A stretch of 48,794 bases of DNA from a virus: IMG/VR virus record IMGVR_UViG_3300042691_035711, positions 1 to 48,794 of that record. The stretch is one strand, 5' to 3'. Made by a program: the position numbers and the translations under genes. How positions within the stretch are numbered: the stretch's first letter is position 1; each line of letters starts with the position of its first letter. Under the pieces are notes generated by a model. The model was not told the DNA's origin. It saw nothing but the letters and a program-made list of their open reading frames with translations, and did not search any database. Shown one piece after another: positions 14,445-22,720 of the stretch.

Positions 14445-15029
14445 TTATTTCTCAGGCGGTGATTCAATCTCAATACCATAACCCGCTGCAAAGCGAATTA
14501 CTGCATCAATATATTTCATCACATCAGCCTTATTTCCCGCGTTAGAAATAGTCAATCTAGCCTTGTAAAGCTCGCCAGTAATAGGATTTGTTTTCTCAGT
14601 AAACAAACCCTCCTCTTGCTCTATTACATCCTTGATCGCCTCGTGTAAAGCATTTATAGCAATAAAGTTTCCCTCACGCTTAAAATGCTCTTGAATTGTT
14701 GGCAAAACCACGCCCCAATAATAAGCTCTCTGATTATCAGTTGGAGTTTCTGCTGCTACAAAAACAACCTTAAAATCATCGAAATTAGCTTCTTGTATGC
14801 GTCTAGTCAATTCGTTGCCAACACCCGCTCTAATATCCATCAACTTATCCTTATTCGTTTGACGGAAATAAAAGATATGCGGAAACTTTAGATCAAGTGC
14901 TGGTTTAGAAACCTTTATTTGCACTTCCCAATCTTTTTGGCAATTAAGGTTTTTGCAAATTTCATCAGCAATTGCTTTTTGATTATCGCCCCAATTTGAT
15001 TTGTCGGATTGCTTAAAAAGTAGTTTCAT
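14445..15029 (-). CDS. NinB-like recombination protein
   Basis: This 194-residue protein has the central pattern TDNQRAYYWGVVLPTIQEHF, then ALHEAIKDVI, and a C-terminal helix DVMKYIDAVIRFAAGYGIEI. This resembles phage NinB/recombination-mediator proteins that often lie near SSB and recombinase genes. The N-terminal ~95 residues, beta-rich, may be an extra domain. It is 4 nt from the gene upstream and 23 nt from SSB. The family call is moderate because it rests on motif memory. Confidence 0.55.
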   Translation of the reverse strand: MKLLFKQSDKSNWGDNQKAIADEICKNLNCQKDWEVQIKVSKPALDLKFPHIFYFRQTNKDKLMDIRAGVGNELTRRIQEANFDDFKVVFVAAETPTDNQRAYYWGVVLPTIQEHFKREGNFIAINALHEAIKDVIEQEEGLFTEKTNPITGELYKARLTISNAGNKADVMKYIDAVIRFAAGYGIEIESPPEK

Positions 15030-15032
15030 TTA

Positions 15033-15221
15033 TTATTTTACAATTTCCCAATTTTTCTTTAGCTCTTTGTCTAAATCTTTAACTTTGCAAGCTAATTGAG
15101 CAAATAAAAGTTGTGAATCTGAATCTTTACAACTCCACTTCCAGTCTCGATTATCAGAAATCTCTACTAGTTTTAAAATTTGACCAGTTGTTTTATTTTT
15201 AAAAGTTATTTCTTTTTGCAT
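15033..15221 (-). CDS. small hypothetical protein
   Basis: This 62-residue protein begins MQKEITFKNKTTGQILKLVE and ends with a charged helix (KVKDLDKELKKNWEIVK). Three strands and one helix are likely. It overlaps the next upstream gene at a single base (stop/start), so translation is coupled. No family is recognised. Confidence 0.6.
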   Translation of the reverse strand: MQKEITFKNKTTGQILKLVEISDNRDWKWSCKDSDSQLLFAQLACKVKDLDKELKKNWEIVK

Positions 15222-15616
15222 TATTTACTTTCTTTGCTTAAATGATTTTTTATCTCTCTATTTATTTTCTCTTCTCTTTCTTGTAGTTTTTGGAAAGCTA
15301 AGGCAATTTCTTTTTCTTTTTCCAAAACCCATTTTTCGCAATCGTCCTCGCATTTCTTTATTTTCTTGAGCTTATCTTCTGGATAAGTATTCTTAATAAA
15401 TTCTTTGATAAACGAAACTTTATTCTTAGTTTCTAGCTGCTCCTTATCCAAATAAGCATGGCTTACAGGACCTGATTCAAAATTGTTTTTATTAAAATAT
15501 TCATCCTTAACCATAAATATTGCGCGCAATATATCGTTTAAGCCTTCTTCCACAATTCTCATATGGGAGATTTTTTCCTCAAGTTGCTTTAAAGTTAAAT
15601 CGCTAAATTTTGTCAT
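15221..15616 (-). CDS. coiled-coil hypothetical protein
   Basis: This 131-residue protein has an N-terminal helix (LTLKQLEEKISHMRIVEE) and a C-terminal coiled coil with strong heptad character (EKEIALAFQKLQEREEKINRE). Two cysteines in KKCEDDCEKW are near each other. It lies between the exonuclease gene and the NinB-like gene, so a role in recombination or host takeover is possible but not shown. Confidence 0.55.
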   Translation of the reverse strand: MTKFSDLTLKQLEEKISHMRIVEEGLNDILRAIFMVKDEYFNKNNFESGPVSHAYLDKEQLETKNKVSFIKEFIKNTYPEDKLKKIKKCEDDCEKWVLEKEKEIALAFQKLQEREEKINREIKNHLSKESK

Positions 15617-15658
15617 TACTTACCCTCCATTTCGTCACTCAAATAAAATTCAAGTGCC

Positions 15659-16270
15659 TTATCCTTTAATTTTTGTTAATAACTCATCGCGCAATTTGAT
15701 TGTTTTTGCAACTAAACCCGCAAGTTTTTCAATAAATTCTTCATTTCTTTTAACTCTAACCACAAAAAGCTGCCTATCTTCTTTAAAGTTTGGATTAAAC
15801 GAAACAAAGTCAATCCATTTTCTATCGCTAACCCAAAGCCCACCCTGCACTTGTTGCCAATAATCCGTAGGACATTTATTATCAAGTAAATATTTAAAAT
15901 GAGTTGTAGCCAACGGGCATTTAATTTCAATCAATCCATCGTCGCCAATTAAACCATCGCTTGAATAGCCGTAATTACCGCAATCACTAAGCATTAAGCC
16001 AACCTCTTGCACTTGCTCAAAAGTAGCTTGCTGATAAGCTTCTCTAGCAACTGGCTCGAGCTCATTACCTCTGGACATTGCATCACTCTTATAACTTGGC
16101 TCTGGCTCAACTAACATCTTTTCAGTTGCTAATTGTAAAGCATATTTTTCTAGCGTAGCGCTTTCTTTACCAGTTGAAGTAATGATTTTATCAAAATTAG
16201 AAGCTGTGGCAACGCCTAATCTAGCTTTTAGCCATTCATCGCTGCCTTGTGGGTGATTAAGTATTTGCAT
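15659..16270 (-). CDS. YqaJ/lambda-type viral recombinase exonuclease
   Basis: This 203-residue 5'-3' exonuclease works with the RecT annealing protein. Motifs seen are GSDEWLKARLGVATASNF at the start, GNELEPVAREAY, the catalytic GYSSDGLI...LIEIKCP (Asp and Glu-x-Lys) and YWQQVQGGLWVS. The ATG at 16268-16270 is chosen over an upstream TTG; it overlaps the end of recT by 14 nt. A short coding-like frame follows in the +1 frame after its stop (15617-15655), which may be a lost extension. Confidence 0.92.
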   Translation of the reverse strand: MQILNHPQGSDEWLKARLGVATASNFDKIITSTGKESATLEKYALQLATEKMLVEPEPSYKSDAMSRGNELEPVAREAYQQATFEQVQEVGLMLSDCGNYGYSSDGLIGDDGLIEIKCPLATTHFKYLLDNKCPTDYWQQVQGGLWVSDRKWIDFVSFNPNFKEDRQLFVVRVKRNEEFIEKLAGLVAKTIKLRDELLTKIKG

Positions 16271-17198
16271 TTTCAACTACCTCGTTTTTTATTGCATCTG
16301 GTTTTTCATTTAAAGTTTTAATTACCGCCTCAAATTTAGAAGCTGGTAAATCAATAATTGAATTTAATTTATAGACTTTGTTGATTTGGGCTATATCAAA
16401 GCCTTTTTGTTTGCAAAGGGTTTCAATTTCTATCCCTTGTTCACTAGATATTGGCTCAAATTTGGGGGTAATATCAATAATTTCTTCATCTCTCTTACCT
16501 TCGTAAGTTGACATTTCATTCGCAATTCCAAGATTTACTTTTTTTACAGCGTTTCTAATTACAGTTTTCAAACACATTTGCCCGTAATCTGTAGTTCTTT
16601 GATCCGATTCCCAAACATTACCTAAACCCCTTACTTTAGATTTTTTGCCGTTTTCTTCAATCCACTTTTCAGTTTTTGCCATTTCCTCAATCTCTTCTTT
16701 ACTTAAAACAGTAAAAGTCTGTTTCCCATCTTTAGTTAAGACGCAATAAGCTAGGGCAATAGAATCTTTAGTCCTAATGCAATTTCTGATTGGGTTATGA
16801 ATAATCTTTGGATCGCTTCCCCTAATTTCTTGGAAACGATTTTGCTCTAATTCTTCTTTGGTAACCAATTCAACTTCTATCGAATATCCAGCCTCTTCTA
16901 ATTTAGTAACATATCCTTTATAGCCGATAATCAATTGAGCTGTTGTTACTTTAGTTTTATAGTTTGTGTAAGGTATTAAATAAGCTTGATTAGCTAAACC
17001 GCCAACAATTAAACCAAAACTCGCCACATCTTTTGCAACTTCAATTAAATTTGTGCATTCGCCTAATTTTGGGTTTTTCTGAACCTCTAAAAATAGAGTC
17101 CCCATGAATTTTTTAACATCAAAATTACTTGGCAAAACAGCTTCAAATTGTTTTTGATTAGCCGAGATTATTTTTTTTATTTCCGTTATTTCTTTCAT
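16257..17198 (-). CDS. recT: RecT-family ssDNA annealing recombinase
   Basis: This 313-residue protein shows the RecT core: LPSNFDVKKFMGTLFLEVQ, ECTNLIEVAKDVASFGLIV, ANQAYLIPYTN, AQLIIGYKGYVTKLEEAGY, and the C-terminal NVWESDQRTTDYGQMCLKT. RecT anneals complementary strands and, with the exonuclease, gives a two-protein recombination system. The C-terminal ~70 residues (from EIIDITPKFEPI) form a separate helical tail often seen in phage RecT proteins. It is the operon's central gene. Confidence 0.93.
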   Translation of the reverse strand: MKEITEIKKIISANQKQFEAVLPSNFDVKKFMGTLFLEVQKNPKLGECTNLIEVAKDVASFGLIVGGLANQAYLIPYTNYKTKVTTAQLIIGYKGYVTKLEEAGYSIEVELVTKEELEQNRFQEIRGSDPKIIHNPIRNCIRTKDSIALAYCVLTKDGKQTFTVLSKEEIEEMAKTEKWIEENGKKSKVRGLGNVWESDQRTTDYGQMCLKTVIRNAVKKVNLGIANEMSTYEGKRDEEIIDITPKFEPISSEQGIEIETLCKQKGFDIAQINKVYKLNSIIDLPASKFEAVIKTLNEKPDAIKNEVVENANT

Positions 17199-17202
17199 AT
17201 TT

Positions 17203-17382
17203 TTATAATTTAGGATTTTTTAATTCATTTTCTAAAAGCTTCGAGCATCCTTGCGAAAAGCTCTTATATTTTTTCTTTATATGCTCTTGCGATTTTTTTA
17301 GTAAAACTCTGTTTATCGTCATTGACACAGTTTTAGTTTTGTCGCAATCTGCTTTAAATTTTGGACCTCGTTTCTTTTTCAT
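17203..17382 (-). CDS. small ribbon-helix-helix-like protein
   Basis: This 59-residue protein has a basic N-terminus (MKKKRGPKFKADCDK), then KTVSMTINRVLLKKSQEHIK as a strand and helix, and a second helix SQGCSKLLENELKN. That order matches Arc/MetJ-type ribbon-helix-helix DNA-binding proteins, which bind as dimers. It sits 4 nt from recT and 1 nt after the coiled-coil gene. It may regulate the early operon. Confidence 0.65.
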   Translation of the reverse strand: MKKKRGPKFKADCDKTKTVSMTINRVLLKKSQEHIKKKYKSFSQGCSKLLENELKNPKL

Positions 17383-17383
17383 A

Positions 17384-18298
17384 TTAATAAGTTATTTTTA
17401 AATTTCTGATCTTGCCTTGAGCAAACAATCTGACAATATCTTTAGCTTGCTCTTCGTTTATTTTGTCGAAATATTTAAGAAGGTCTTGCGCAATTTCATT
17501 GTGGATTTTAGCTTGATGCTCTTTGCTTGCTACATAAAAAGAATTAGTCGCGACCCTCGGCAATTCCTGCAAATCTTTTGAGATTTCCTTCTTAATTTCT
17601 TCGATTTTAATTTCCGCATCCGATTTAGCTTTTTCAGCTCTGGCATTAGCATCATCAATTTCTTTTTGCGCCGCAAGCTTTGCCTTAGCTTCCGCCTCAA
17701 TTCTGATAGCTTCCTCTCTGTCTAGCCTAGCTTTTTCAGCAGCTTCTTTCGCCAGTCTTTCTTGTTCGTCAAATTTAATCTTTTCATTCGAGATAAATTG
17801 CTTGTGTTGCTCAATAAGCGCCAAAGCTTCCTCTGAAAATCCAAGCCAATTGTAATCTTTAAGACTTTCGATTTCTGCAAGTTTTGCAGCATTAGAATTT
17901 GCATCAAGGCTAGGAGTAAATACCTTTGCTTTGATTGACTTAAGCTTCTCTTCTCTTTCGTCTATAGGAGCGAGTAAAGCTTCAATTACGGAGCTTTTAC
18001 TCTTGTTAAGTTTAGTAGATATTAAGCTTCTGGCGTCTTTAATTCTTTGACCTTCAGCTTCCAGTGGTTCACAAAACTCTTTTAGCTTTTCAACAAATTT
18101 ATTAGCCTGAGTTCTTAATTCTTTAGCCTCTTTGATTTTATCTTTGGTAGAAAAGTCTAAAACTATTTTTCCAAGACTCTCTAACTCCTTTGCAAAAACC
18201 TCAACTTTCTTAGTATCGGATATAAACATTTTTGAAAGCTCTAATTTGCAACCGCCAATTTCGATAGCTTCTATTTCTTTTTTAATTATTTCAGTCAT
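17384..18298 (-). CDS. coiled-coil protein of the recombination operon (DUF1351-like)
   Basis: This 304-residue protein is mostly long helices. A very charged Ala/Glu/Lys coiled coil runs from about residue 165 to 250 (DEQERLAKEAAEKARLDREE). Proteins of this kind, labelled DUF1351 or similar, sit directly upstream of recT in many phages, but their function is not settled. The C-terminal part (AQDLLKYFDKINEEQAKDIV) is a compact helical domain. Leader sequence is identical over about 22 bp to that of the next upstream gene. Confidence 0.65.
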   Translation of the reverse strand: MTEIIKKEIEAIEIGGCKLELSKMFISDTKKVEVFAKELESLGKIVLDFSTKDKIKEAKELRTQANKFVEKLKEFCEPLEAEGQRIKDARSLISTKLNKSKSSVIEALLAPIDEREEKLKSIKAKVFTPSLDANSNAAKLAEIESLKDYNWLGFSEEALALIEQHKQFISNEKIKFDEQERLAKEAAEKARLDREEAIRIEAEAKAKLAAQKEIDDANARAEKAKSDAEIKIEEIKKEISKDLQELPRVATNSFYVASKEHQAKIHNEIAQDLLKYFDKINEEQAKDIVRLFAQGKIRNLKITY

Positions 18299-18309
18299 AT
18301 TTTTATAAA

Positions 18310-18555
18310 TTAGTTAATTATAATTGCATTAAACTCAAACTTTTCAATCATGCCTTCCTCTACTAAATATTCCTCATCCTCTTCTATATAAAATTCACCC
18401 TCATCGGCGAACATTCCCATCGCAGGCGCACCATCATTAACTAATTGATAGCCATTGCCTTCATCATCTCTGGAATAAATTACATCCATTTCTAAACTGC
18501 TAGGATTCTTTTCTGCAAAATCTATAAGCTCTTTTAAGTATTCTTTAAATTTCAT
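18310..18555 (-). CDS. acidic conserved phage protein
   Basis: This 81-residue protein is very acidic. It has an N-terminal helix (FKEYLKELIDFAEKNPSS), a DVIYSRDDEGNGYQLV strand-turn that recurs in a small phage family, and a run of Glu/Asp (EFYIEEDEEYLVEEG). Acidic proteins of this size may mimic DNA or bind host factors; that is speculation. It is the first gene after a predicted leftward promoter and probably opens the recombination operon. Confidence 0.65.
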   Translation of the reverse strand: MKFKEYLKELIDFAEKNPSSLEMDVIYSRDDEGNGYQLVNDGAPAMGMFADEGEFYIEEDEEYLVEEGMIEKFEFNAIIIN

Positions 18556-18585
18556 ATTTTTATAAATTAGTTAATAAGTTTCTAC

Positions 18586-18629
18586 AATATAAAGACCCTT
18601 TATTATATTGCAATTAATATATTTTACAA
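18586..18629 (-). promoter_or_regulatory. predicted early promoter of the recombination operon
   Basis: On the minus strand TTGCAA (18608-18613), 16 nt and TATATT (18586-18591) form one promoter; an overlapping one uses TTGTAA (18624-18629), 16 nt and a perfect TATAAT (18602-18607). The sequence after the first -10 (GTAGAAA) is the same as at 21988. CAATATAA/TTATATTG half-sites are also arranged as a dyad, which could be an operator. Confidence 0.6.
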
Positions 18630-18633
18630 TATA

Positions 18634-19065
18634 TTAAATAAAGTTCTTGACATTATCCGAGCCAATACTGGCGCGGGTTAAATCTCTTTTAATTTTTTTA
18701 ACATATCCCTGCTCCACCAACTCTTTCATTATCTTTCTCTTTTCTGAATTGGCCTGCAAGTCATTAACAAAAACATCGTAGTCGCTAATCTTACTCATGA
18801 AAATAAACCCGCATTTATCCAAAACTCTTTTGCTGGCTAGATTGCTTCGTTCAACCATAGCTATAAGCTTTGGGAATTTGTCTTTAATGCTGGCAAGATA
18901 TTTTGTAAGCTCTCTAGTCATTATGCCTTTGCCCCAATATTCATTATCAAGTTTGTATTCGATGTGCGGGGTTGCTTTTTCCGTATAATTATAATGCGCT
19001 AACTGAATATAGCCAACTTCTTTGCCGTTGATAATGATGCGGTGGAAGGTGCTTATCTTAAGCAT
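18634..19065 (-). CDS. GNAT-family N-acetyltransferase
   Basis: This 143-residue protein has the GNAT fold order: beta strands around GKEVGYIQLAHYNY, acetyl-CoA pyrophosphate loop in NEYWGKGIMTRELTKYL, and SNLASKRVLDKCGFIF, the usual RimJ/RimL-like signature. It would acetylate a small molecule or a host protein. The C-terminal 25 residues are basic and follow the domain. It is 3 nt after the YopX gene. Confidence 0.82.
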   Translation of the reverse strand: MLKISTFHRIIINGKEVGYIQLAHYNYTEKATPHIEYKLDNEYWGKGIMTRELTKYLASIKDKFPKLIAMVERSNLASKRVLDKCGFIFMSKISDYDVFVNDLQANSEKRKIMKELVEQGYVKKIKRDLTRASIGSDNVKNFI

Positions 19066-19068
19066 TGG

Positions 19069-19461
19069 TTAATTCATGCCTTGTTTAATGTTGCCAACAA
19101 CCTTGAGGCGATAAGGTCGATTATTAAAATCAGTATCATCAAATTGCCATACCAAGCCAGTTATACTTGCAATTTTAAATGAAGCTGATCTAGGGCAATA
19201 TTGTATTTTTGCCAGCCGGCTTCCTTCTGCTTTTCCAAGTTTATCGGAATGTGAGTTGCAAGATATTATTACAAAATCTCCATCATAAACCTTCTTGCCA
19301 TTACAATCACAAAACCCCGTCCATTGCATCAACTCCTTATCCCCATAATGATGAATAAAACTCTGCAAAGTCTCTAAATCTGGATCGCCTTGGTAAGCCA
19401 TGTATTTTTGCTTTTCATCCCAAGCTCTAAATTGTATTTTATCGTTCATGCTATTTGTCAT
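19069..19461 (-). CDS. YopX-family protein (first copy)
   Basis: This 130-residue protein is a YopX-type phage protein: KIQFRAWDEKQKYMAY at the start, the MQWTGFCDCNGKKVYDGDFV signature, and VVGNIKQG at the end. YopX proteins are common in phages, with a beta-rich fold and no agreed function. GGAGG 7 nt before the ATG at 19461 decides the start. A second YopX gene is at 29490-29918. Confidence 0.85.
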   Translation of the reverse strand: MTNSMNDKIQFRAWDEKQKYMAYQGDPDLETLQSFIHHYGDKELMQWTGFCDCNGKKVYDGDFVIISCNSHSDKLGKAEGSRLAKIQYCPRSASFKIASITGLVWQFDDTDFNNRPYRLKVVGNIKQGMN

Positions 19462-19870
19462 TTTCTACCTCCGCTTGAAAAAATTGTTTATTGTCTCGCA
19501 TGATGATTTCTCCAGCTCTGTTTCCTATCCATTGTTGATTTGCGGAAAAATTTTTAGTATAAAACGATCCTTTATCTCGATCAATTTTAGAAATCCAATT
19601 TACAGAGACATGGTGAAACAAGCCTTGGTCAAGCGCATCTTTTTTGACTACATCGCCCTCTTTTGGCTCAAAAATATGCTCTGATTCGCTTTCAACATAT
19701 ATCTTAGTTCTGCCATTATATCCACTAAGCCATAAATCGACATTATCCGCATATTCTTGAGGATTAAAATCAACATCGCCGTTTTTGGTTTCAAAGTATA
19801 AGCCAACGCCAAAATTTAATTGCATATATAAGGCTTGAATAGGGCAAGTGAAGAAAAGTCTTTTAGTCAT
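19451..19870 (-). CDS. hypothetical protein
   Basis: This 139-residue protein starts MTKRLFFTCPIQALYMQLNF. A middle acidic, beta-rich part includes HIFEPKEGDVVKKDALDQG. It overlaps the YopX gene by 11 nt and the next upstream gene by 8 nt, so it is a real coupled gene. I do not recognise a family; EPKEGDVV recalls DUF551-like small phage proteins only loosely. Confidence 0.6.
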   Translation of the reverse strand: MTKRLFFTCPIQALYMQLNFGVGLYFETKNGDVDFNPQEYADNVDLWLSGYNGRTKIYVESESEHIFEPKEGDVVKKDALDQGLFHHVSVNWISKIDRDKGSFYTKNFSANQQWIGNRAGEIIMRDNKQFFQAEVENDK

Positions 19871-20186
19871 TTAAAGCCTCTTTTATTCGATTAATAAGTT
19901 TTATCTTCGGCAAATGAAAACTAATTAGATTGTTGCTGCTCAAATTACATTTTTTGCGGCAATTGTCCCAACTTCCTTTTGGATTTTCCTTAAAAAAACA
20001 ATCAATTTTGTTTCTTGTCTGATTTGGCTTGTTAATTTTTTTTAAAATATCTTGCAAAAGAGGCTTTACTTGCCGCATTGCCATATCATAACCCATTCTT
20101 TGCTGATATTGATATTCGTTTTCTTCAAAGATGCTGGCAGCGGTTTTTTGCTGCTTTACTTCTTCTTTAAATGGAATACTTGTCAT
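19863..20186 (-). CDS. hypothetical protein
   Basis: This 107-residue protein has a charged helical N-terminal half (ASIFEENEYQYQQRMGYDMA) and a basic C-terminal half with two cysteines (DNCRKKCNLSS). No membrane segment or known motif is seen. It is coupled to the next gene by an ATGACTAA overlap. Confidence 0.55.
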   Translation of the reverse strand: MTSIPFKEEVKQQKTAASIFEENEYQYQQRMGYDMAMRQVKPLLQDILKKINKPNQTRNKIDCFFKENPKGSWDNCRKKCNLSSNNLISFHLPKIKLINRIKEALND

Positions 20187-20223
20187 ATTTTTACAATTTA
20201 ATTAAGTTGTTTTCATATTTTAT

Positions 20224-20658
20224 TTATTTTAAAATTTTACCATTAGCCGCAGAAATAGCTTGCAAAAACAAATCTTTAGAAACCCTTTCTTTTTCTAATT
20301 CCCATGTCTCATTTTGTAGATTTTCTAACCTAAGCACCGCATTATCTCGCTCTTTTTCGACTCTATTACATCTGTCCGCGATAGCTTTGTTCGCAGCTTT
20401 TAACTCCCCAATTTCTTGATCTGGTTTTTCAAATCTAAAGTAGCTTAGATTGTCGGCTTGGTAAGCAAAGAATCGTCTTTCTTCTAAACGATCCCAACCC
20501 ATTCCTACTAAAAAATAAAAAGAGCCTCCCATTTCAAATAAAATTCTCGGTTCTTTTTCTGCGCTAATGTCATAGCCCAAAATATCCGCTATTTTACCCG
20601 CTTCTAAAGTCGATAAATTGCTTGGAACGCTTGGTATTGATATTAAAACTCTGTTCAT
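20224..20658 (-). CDS. hypothetical protein with C-terminal coiled coil
   Basis: This 144-residue protein has an N-terminal globular part (ISIPSVPSNLSTLEAGKIAD, later GGSFYFLVGMGWDRL) and from about residue 80 a coiled coil (ELKAANKAIADRCNRVEKE). It probably oligomerises. The family is not recognised. It lies alone between 37-nt and 18-nt gaps in the early operon. Confidence 0.6.
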   Translation of the reverse strand: MNRVLISIPSVPSNLSTLEAGKIADILGYDISAEKEPRILFEMGGSFYFLVGMGWDRLEERRFFAYQADNLSYFRFEKPDQEIGELKAANKAIADRCNRVEKERDNAVLRLENLQNETWELEKERVSKDLFLQAISAANGKILK

Positions 20659-20676
20659 ATTTTTTTAAATTTAAAA

Positions 20677-21006
20677 TTAAACCCTCTGCGATTTAAGCCA
20701 CACGCTCGCCTCGCTCTCCATTACACTAACATCGGATTTAAAATCCTCTGCCAGCAAATACTCATCTTGCCAAAGCTTTGTTAAAAGCTCGTTCAATTTC
20801 TTAATGATTTCGTTGTAAAAATTAACTGAATCCTCATCTTCCAAAGCTGAAAGATTTTCTGCGTATTGAAAAAATTCCTCAGTTACAAATTGAAGCTCTT
20901 CGTGTTCAAAGCCGTAATCTTCGTAGCGATAGCCAATTGCATCAACTTTTGCTTTGTCGATGAAGCGCACCACATTATCTAGGATAAATGTCATTTCTAT
21001 TGTCAT
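20677..21006 (-). CDS. acidic helical hypothetical protein
   Basis: This 109-residue protein is acidic (AIGYRYEDYGFEHEELQF, ENLSALEDEDSVNFY) and predicted mainly helical. It is 5 nt after the larger gene at 21012-21935, so probably co-translated. Function is unknown. Confidence 0.55.
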   Translation of the reverse strand: MTIEMTFILDNVVRFIDKAKVDAIGYRYEDYGFEHEELQFVTEEFFQYAENLSALEDEDSVNFYNEIIKKLNELLTKLWQDEYLLAEDFKSDVSVMESEASVWLKSQRV

Positions 21007-21011
21007 ATTTT

Positions 21012-21935
21012 TTAATTTAGTTTAGATTGATCCCATAATTCAATTGGCAGCATTTCTCTGCACATATCGCCGTTTAGGTATTCAGAATATTTTTTGTTTA
21101 TAACTTTATAAAAAAATTGATCCGCAAAGAATTGAAGTTTTTGCTTGTCTAGTAAGGAGCTTTGATAAATAGACACGGCCTCCTCAAGTTTAGATTCGAT
21201 TTGTTTACAATTATCTTCCATTGCTTTTGTTTCATTTTCTACACCAAGAAAATCCGAGGAACGCCGCAGTTTGATTTGTTCTTTTAAAGATTTTAACTGA
21301 TATTCTTTTTCACCCATATCCTCTATTTCTTTTCTGCCATAATTGCAAATATCTTTACGATTATAACAAAAATACTTAAATTGTGAAAAATTGTAAAATA
21401 TGTATTTTAAATTAAAAAACTCCTCGCGGTGTAAATCTAAAATGTGTTGGATAAAGGTTGCGCTATATTTATGATGCGCTGCCTCGTATAGCTTTGCAGC
21501 CGATCTTAGCGATTCCATGTCCGGCCCCATAGTATTGGCAATTGCACGAAAATATGCGTCGTGATATTGCAAGCTATTCTCTAATTCTCCAACAAATAGA
21601 CTTTTATTAAGACTGTTTAAAAAATAATGAGCCAAAACTGCCGCTTGTGAGTCAATTCTTTTATATCGTTTCAGATGTTCTTGATAATACTCAAGATTAA
21701 GTTCTTTGAAATCAAAATCGTTTTCGAGCAATTGGATAAAAAGCTCTATGTATTTCGATTTTACTTTTTCAATTAATTTTTCATCTTGCCCGCTTATTTT
21801 AAATAAGTGTAAAATCCAGCCCGAATTATCACACTTTTCTAAAAATTCTTTTAAAGATAAGTTCTCTGCAAATCTCTTAAAATCATAACTTAAAGTTTGG
21901 TGCTTTTCTAAAAATTTCTTTAAATTTGCCGTCAT
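21012..21935 (-). CDS. large helical hypothetical protein
   Basis: This 307-residue protein has no recognised domain. It is helix-rich throughout. A region of four or more cysteine and aromatic residues (FKYFCYNRKDICNYGRKEIE) sits in the middle, then a coiled coil (EKEYQLKSLKEQIKLRRSSD), and a C-terminal part ending MLPIELWDQ. It is the first gene after the predicted promoter at 21988-22015 and one of the longest unassigned proteins of the early region. Confidence 0.6.
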   Translation of the reverse strand: MTANLKKFLEKHQTLSYDFKRFAENLSLKEFLEKCDNSGWILHLFKISGQDEKLIEKVKSKYIELFIQLLENDFDFKELNLEYYQEHLKRYKRIDSQAAVLAHYFLNSLNKSLFVGELENSLQYHDAYFRAIANTMGPDMESLRSAAKLYEAAHHKYSATFIQHILDLHREEFFNLKYIFYNFSQFKYFCYNRKDICNYGRKEIEDMGEKEYQLKSLKEQIKLRRSSDFLGVENETKAMEDNCKQIESKLEEAVSIYQSSLLDKQKLQFFADQFFYKVINKKYSEYLNGDMCREMLPIELWDQSKLN

Positions 21936-21987
21936 ATTTTCCTATATTTTTTGAACTTGTAAGAAATTCTTACGAGTTAATTTCTAC

Positions 21988-22015
21988 AATATAAAATATA
22001 ATTATTACATTGCAA
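21988..22015 (-). promoter_or_regulatory. predicted early promoter
   Basis: On the minus strand TTGCAA (22010-22015), 16 nt and TATATT (21988-21993) are followed by GTAGAAA, exactly as at 18586-18613. The gene at 21012-21935 starts about 53 nt after the -10. Confidence 0.6.
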
Positions 22016-22018
22016 CAA

Positions 22019-22201
22019 TTATTTTCTAATCTTCTTCAATTCCCTAACTTGCGCCCTCAAATCCTTTATTTCTGCGTCTTTCAAAGCAATGAGCATATCC
22101 TTTTCGTTTTCAGTAGCCTCATCTGCTAAGTCTTTTTCTCTGGTAGCATCAAGATAATTGTGCTTGATGTGATACTTTATTTTTTCTATTAATTTAATCA
22201 T
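22019..22201 (-). CDS. small charged hypothetical protein
   Basis: Choosing the ATG at 22199-22201 after a GGGGGA stretch gives 60 residues: MIKLIEKIKYHIKHNYLDAT, then a charged helix DAEIKDLRAQVRELKKIRK. It is helical, perhaps a short coiled coil. It overlaps the preceding gene by 8 nt. Unknown function. Confidence 0.5.
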   Translation of the reverse strand: MIKLIEKIKYHIKHNYLDATREKDLADEATENEKDMLIALKDAEIKDLRAQVRELKKIRK

Positions 22202-22376
22202 TTTCCCCCACATGTTTTTTTAAAATTTCCCGCACTTCATCAAGCGCAGAAATAAGCCCTTGCTTGTTGTAATCATCGAAAGCTTTAACGCTCTCGGTGA
22301 TTCCTTTAATTATGCCATAAGCCTTGCATAACTCAGCTTTCTTTTGCCATTTTAGGCGTTCTTGCTCTCTAGTCAT
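22194..22376 (-). CDS. small hypothetical protein
   Basis: This 60-residue helical protein begins MTREQERLKWQKKAELCKAY and ends LKKHVGEND. Both ends overlap neighbouring genes by 8 nt, the pattern of tightly packed phage early genes. No family is recognised. Confidence 0.5.
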   Translation of the reverse strand: MTREQERLKWQKKAELCKAYGIIKGITESVKAFDDYNKQGLISALDEVREILKKHVGEND

Positions 22377-22716
22377 TTGCCTCCAAAGATTTATATAATT
22401 TTAAGAAAGTTTCCAAATCTTCTTTAAAACCGCATCCTTTTTCATCGTTAAAAGAAATCATTTTTTTTAGATAAGGTCCTTCTAAATAAACTTTACAAAC
22501 CTGCACTTTTTCTTTACCTTTTTTCCACCAACTGCCGGGAATTGGAATTGCTGGAGCTGTTGGTCTTGGAGCTTCTAAAATACAATCCCAGTTGTTCTGG
22601 AATAACTCCCAAATAGAGCCATCTTGACAAACAGCGATCAAAACTAGATCGCCATCATTAATAAAATGGCTTGAAATCTGCATAACTTTTGATGTTGGTT
22701 TTAAATTTTCTGTCAT
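22369..22716 (-). CDS. hypothetical protein
   Basis: This 115-residue protein opens with a beta-rich part (GDLVLIAVCQDGSIWELFQN) resembling small phage proteins of the form D-G-x-I-W, then a Pro-rich linker (APRPTAPAIPIPGSWWKKG) and a helical end. Function is unknown. It follows the next gene upstream after 4 nt. Confidence 0.6.
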   Translation of the reverse strand: MTENLKPTSKVMQISSHFINDGDLVLIAVCQDGSIWELFQNNWDCILEAPRPTAPAIPIPGSWWKKGKEKVQVCKVYLEGPYLKKMISFNDEKGCGFKEDLETFLKLYKSLEAND

Positions 22717-22720
22717 AAGT

